The notes under the pieces were generated by a model. The model saw nothing but the letters and a program-made list of their open reading frames with translations, was not told the DNA's origin and did not search any database. DNA of 9,116 nucleotides from Prevotella sp. Its GTDB lineage: Bacteria > Bacteroidota > Bacteroidia > Bacteroidales > Bacteroidaceae. This document shows, piece after piece, positions 7,350 to 9,116 of the stretch (within the stretch, counting starts at the first letter, position 1; each line of letters begins with the position of its first letter). The DNA lies in contig JAJQAR010000199.1 in assembly GCA_021203705.1 (NCBI GenBank), positions 1 through 9,116 of the forward strand, given 5' to 3'. The translations under genes were made by a program, and so were the position numbers.

Positions 7350-8285
7350 ATGAAGAGAATACAGAATAAGATAGCGGAGAGCCGTTTCTCTTTGCCTGTG
7401 ATGATAGTATATGGCTTGGGGATATGGTTTCTAAAAGGCTTCTTGGAACAACAGTTGTATCTGCAACTGCTGTTCTTTGCCGTTTCCGTGTATCTGATGG
7501 TAGAGTTGAACAACAGTAATCTGTTGATAAGAATCTACAGTAAGATGGTATCATGTTCGTTTTTGGCTTTGACCTGTATGTCAGCCTTTATTCTCGAGTC
7601 ACCCAACGTCCTTGCAGTGCAGTTGTGCATAGTCGCATCATATTCCATAATGTTCAAGTGTTATCAGGACAAGAACACGCCAGGGAAGATGTTCTATGCC
7701 TTTCTGTTCATCGGATTGGCGAGTACGCAATTCATACAAGTTTTGTTTTTCGTACCCATTCTGTGGGTATTGATAGGCACGAAACTGATAGCGTTCAGTT
7801 TTAAGACATTTTTTGCCACGATATTAGGGCTCATAGTACCGTATTGGTTTTTAGTGGGATATTATTTTTTCATTGACGACATCGAGACGTTGATATGGCA
7901 TTTCATATCCATAGCGCAGTTTGAGCCGTTGTTACAATACATGGAATTAGACTTGCACATTGTTATAACATTCGCATTTATCCTTATACTGTCCATTATC
8001 GGAATTGTGCATTTCCTGAACAACAGTTTGAAGGACAAGATACGCACGAGGGTTTATTATGAAATATTTATCATAATGGACATTGCCACAGCAATTTTCA
8101 TTGTGTTGCAACCTCATTTTGCCGACTATCTGATCAGTTTGATGATTATCCCGACAAGTGCGTTGATTGCCCACTACATAGCCTTGACGAGTACGAAAGT
8201 AACCAATATCACATTCAAGGTAATCGTAATTTTGATAATAGCCCTCACAGTATATAATCTATGGATGCCTTCATTGCCTTTCTGA
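7350..8285 (+). CDS. Polytopic inner-membrane protein of unknown function, purD neighbour
   Basis: I do not recognise a characterised family. The 311 residues contain about nine or ten hydrophobic helices (near 14-30, 36-52, 63-82, 88-103, 114-143 possibly as two, 153-174, 203-222, 236-254, 260-280 and 287-305), joined by short loops with few charged residues. There is no cleavable signal peptide; the basic start KRIQNK suggests the N terminus stays inside. No catalytic or transport motif stands out. In flavobacteria a multi-span protein (DUF6427) is, as I remember it, commonly found beside purD, so this may be a distant Bacteroidales counterpart; that is inference from position and topology only. 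The ATG at 7350 follows purD by 37 bases. The last 25 bases overlap the start of the YqaA gene, which suggests translational coupling and perhaps a shared membrane role. Confidence 0.85.
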   Translation: MKRIQNKIAESRFSLPVMIVYGLGIWFLKGFLEQQLYLQLLFFAVSVYLMVELNNSNLLIRIYSKMVSCSFLALTCMSAFILESPNVLAVQLCIVASYSIMFKCYQDKNTPGKMFYAFLFIGLASTQFIQVLFFVPILWVLIGTKLIAFSFKTFFATILGLIVPYWFLVGYYFFIDDIETLIWHFISIAQFEPLLQYMELDLHIVITFAFILILSIIGIVHFLNNSLKDKIRTRVYYEIFIIMDIATAIFIVLQPHFADYLISLMIIPTSALIAHYIALTSTKVTNITFKVIVILIIALTVYNLWMPSLPF

Positions 8286-8710
8286 CGGAATATGGATATG
8301 CAGGAATGTTGATTTCCTCGTTCGTTGCGGGCAGTTTTTTCCCGATGAGCAGTGAGGCGGTGATGGTAGCGTTCATTGCCGCAGGGCTTGACCCGTGGGG
8401 ACTGCTTGTCTATGCCACGATAGGGAATGTGTTGGGAAGCATGTTCAACTATTGGGTAGGAACGTTGGGCAGGATTGACTGGATTGAAAAGTATCTGCAC
8501 GTGAAAAGGGCAAGTCTTGAGAGGGCGCAACGGTTCTTGGGCGGACGAGGAGCATGGATGGGATTTTTTGCTTTTTTGCCAGTGCTTGGCAGTGCGCTGA
8601 CAATTGCATTGGGACTGATGAGAGCAAATTTTTTGATTACGGCAGTAAGTATCACGATAGGGAAGGTGCTGAGGTATCTTGTGATTGTTTTAGGCGTACA
8701 GATTCTTTAG
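8261..8710 (+). CDS. yqaA: YqaA-family membrane protein (DedA/VTT superfamily)
   Basis: A 149-residue inner-membrane protein of the COG1238 YqaA group, a short branch of the DedA/VTT (SNARE-associated) superfamily. DedA relatives are linked to phospholipid or undecaprenyl-phosphate flipping and to membrane homeostasis; the substrate of YqaA itself is not established. The family pattern is plain: YGYAGMLISSFVAGSFFPMSSEAVMVAF (11-38), with the re-entrant-loop proline P28 and glutamate E32 in place; then YATIGNVLGSMFNYWVG (51-67); and a second hydrophobic hairpin FFAFLPVLGSALTIALGLMRANF (102-124). Length is close to E. coli YqaA (about 142). The start at 8261 lies inside the preceding membrane gene (25-base overlap, different frame); this ATG gives the usual short N terminus before the first helix, and no in-frame alternative fits better. 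It is the last gene of the operon. No clear terminator follows. Confidence 0.9.
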   Translation: MDAFIAFLTEYGYAGMLISSFVAGSFFPMSSEAVMVAFIAAGLDPWGLLVYATIGNVLGSMFNYWVGTLGRIDWIEKYLHVKRASLERAQRFLGGRGAWMGFFAFLPVLGSALTIALGLMRANFLITAVSITIGKVLRYLVIVLGVQIL

Positions 8711-8711
8711 G

Positions 8712-8833
8712 GAAGAATGAAGAGTTGCCTGGCTGGGTATGGGAGTGAAGAGTGAAGAATGAAGAGTGAAGAGTGGATGCGGACGAGGTCCGAATGTATT
8801 CAAATGAAAAATGAAGAATGAAGAATGAAAAAT
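8712..8833. repeat. GAAGARK / GAARAAT heptad repeat blocks
   Basis: Three blocks of 7-base units. The first is GAAGAATGAAGAGT (8712-8725), two units. The second is 8747-8774, four units (GAAGAGT, GAAGAAT, GAAGAGT, GAAGAGT). The third is 8806-8833, four units (GAAAAAT, GAAGAAT, GAAGAAT, GAAAAAT). All keep the same strand and phase as the copy at 761-780. I recall similar stretches being scattered through Bacteroidales intergenic DNA; their function is unknown. Confidence 0.8.
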
Positions 8834-8898
8834 TTAGAGGCACTGCACTTTTGCTTGAGTAATTCCTATATTTTTTTGAAATATATTTATATTTTATG

Positions 8899-8925
8899 AT
8901 TTGTGCAAGTCCCACTTGCACAAAT
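8899..8925. repeat. GCAAGT palindromic element, copy 2 (12-bp hairpin)
   Basis: ATTTGTGCAAGT (8899-8910) and ACTTGCACAAAT (8914-8925) pair perfectly over 12 bases around a CCC loop. The core 8902-8920 is 18/19 identical to the copy near 2192-2210 read on its minus strand. The downstream plus strand is GGGATAATTTTAAT, not a clean T-run, so a terminator for the yqaA operon is possible but weak. On the minus strand CTTG (8909-8906), 20 bases, then TATATTTC (8885-8878) nearly repeats the promoter arrangement seen at copy 1. Confidence 0.75.
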
Positions 8926-9032
8926 GGGATAATTTTAATAAGATGAATTGAAAAAACGGCATTTGAAGTGCTTGTAGAGGGGGTAATGTGAAAATTTGAG
9001 GAGACTGTTGGTAAAAGTTGAGGGAAGAAAAT

Positions 9033-9087
9033 CGTTTATAGCGAGCTAAAAAGAGAGAATTTTTGAGATTTAAGCTGCGTATAAACG
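9033..9087. repeat. Imperfect inverted repeat in non-coding DNA
   Basis: CGTTTATAGCGAGCT (9033-9047) and AGCTGCGTATAAACG (9073-9087) pair at 12 of 15 positions: 8 pairs, a symmetric 3x3 internal loop, then 4 pairs, with a T-A pair possible outside (9032/9088). The intervening 25 bases are AG- and AT-rich. It could be an RNA fold or a chance dyad in AT-rich sequence. Confidence 0.4.
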
Positions 9088-9116
9088 AAGTTTAAAGAAA
9101 AATATTTGAAAAAATC

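Larger units (their letters stand above)
8711..9116. other. Terminal 406-base stretch without a convincing gene
   Basis: Reading rightward: GAAGARK heptads (8712-8833), interrupted by a GGCTGGGTATGGG segment and a small CGGAC-GAG-GTCCG hairpin (8780-8792); an AT-rich stretch (about 8861-8900); the second GCAAGT hairpin; and then AT-rich sequence with an imperfect inverted repeat (9033-9087). I find no tRNA, rRNA or protein-family signature and no full promoter match on the plus strand. It may be the leader of a gene beyond the right edge. Confidence 0.7.

Noticed and set aside
8174..8530. Minus-strand 118-residue ORF across the membrane gene and yqaA
   Set aside because: Opposite two well-supported plus-strand frames, with no family signal.
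8712..8833. CRISPR array
   Set aside because: The units are 7 bases and directly adjacent, with no spacers of regular length and no cas genes.
8652..8921. Minus-strand 89-residue ORF over the end of yqaA and the heptad arrays
   Set aside because: Its sequence is mostly the translated heptad repeats (FFILHFSF, LHSSFFTLHS) plus the antisense of yqaA. This is a familiar spurious prediction in repeat DNA. It starts inside the palindrome, and the possible promoter (TATATTTC) lacks one consensus base.
8899..8925. Intrinsic terminator of the operon
   Set aside because: The stem is strong, but the following bases start GGGATAATTTT rather than a T-run, it lies about 190 bases after the last stop, and the near-identical copy at 2192-2210 sits in a promoter region.
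8963..8999. Plus-strand promoter for a gene beyond the right edge
   Set aside because: TTTG at 8963-8966 is followed at a suitable distance only by TAATGTGA, a poor match to TAnnTTTG, and no start codon with a convincing frame follows.

Overview
The window reads as a chromosomal segment of a Bacteroidota bacterium, most likely order Bacteroidales (Prevotella/Bacteroides/Porphyromonas relatives). Three things suggest this. The fourth gene closely resembles the prolyl tripeptidyl peptidase A of Porphyromonas. Both promoters I can identify have the Bacteroidota form (TTTG or CTTG, 20 bases, TAnnTTTG). Start codons sit behind A-rich leaders without a Shine-Dalgarno sequence. The placement comes from recognition of the sequence, not from a database search.

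Layout. Bases 1-747 hold an unrecognised cytosolic protein built of two related halves; its reading frame is open to the left edge, so it may be 5'-truncated. It converges on a minus-strand gene (785-2122) for a solitary AAA/STAND-type ATPase with a C-terminal DUF234-like domain carrying PD-(D/E)xK nuclease-type residues. The 37 bases between them contain GAAGARK heptad repeats. The divergent spacer 2123-2351 carries two promoters pointing away from each other, a tandem palindrome (2135-2169) that overlaps the ATPase promoter, and a small GCAAGT hairpin.

From 2352 to 8710 five plus-strand genes are packed tightly, with gaps of 10, 22 and 37 bases and then a 25-base overlap, and probably form one operon. 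They encode a THUMP-domain RNA methyltransferase with a charged disordered tail, a secreted PtpA-like S9 peptidase, PurD of purine synthesis, an unrecognised polytopic membrane protein, and a YqaA-family membrane protein. The operon mixes translation machinery, peptide catabolism, purine synthesis and membrane functions; nothing in the sequence shows a direct biochemical link between them.

The last 406 bases (8711-9116) hold no convincing gene. They contain two more heptad blocks, a second copy of the GCAAGT hairpin and an imperfect long-range inverted repeat near the right edge. The most interesting signal is the tandem palindrome laid over the ATPase promoter, which looks like an operator at DNA level.
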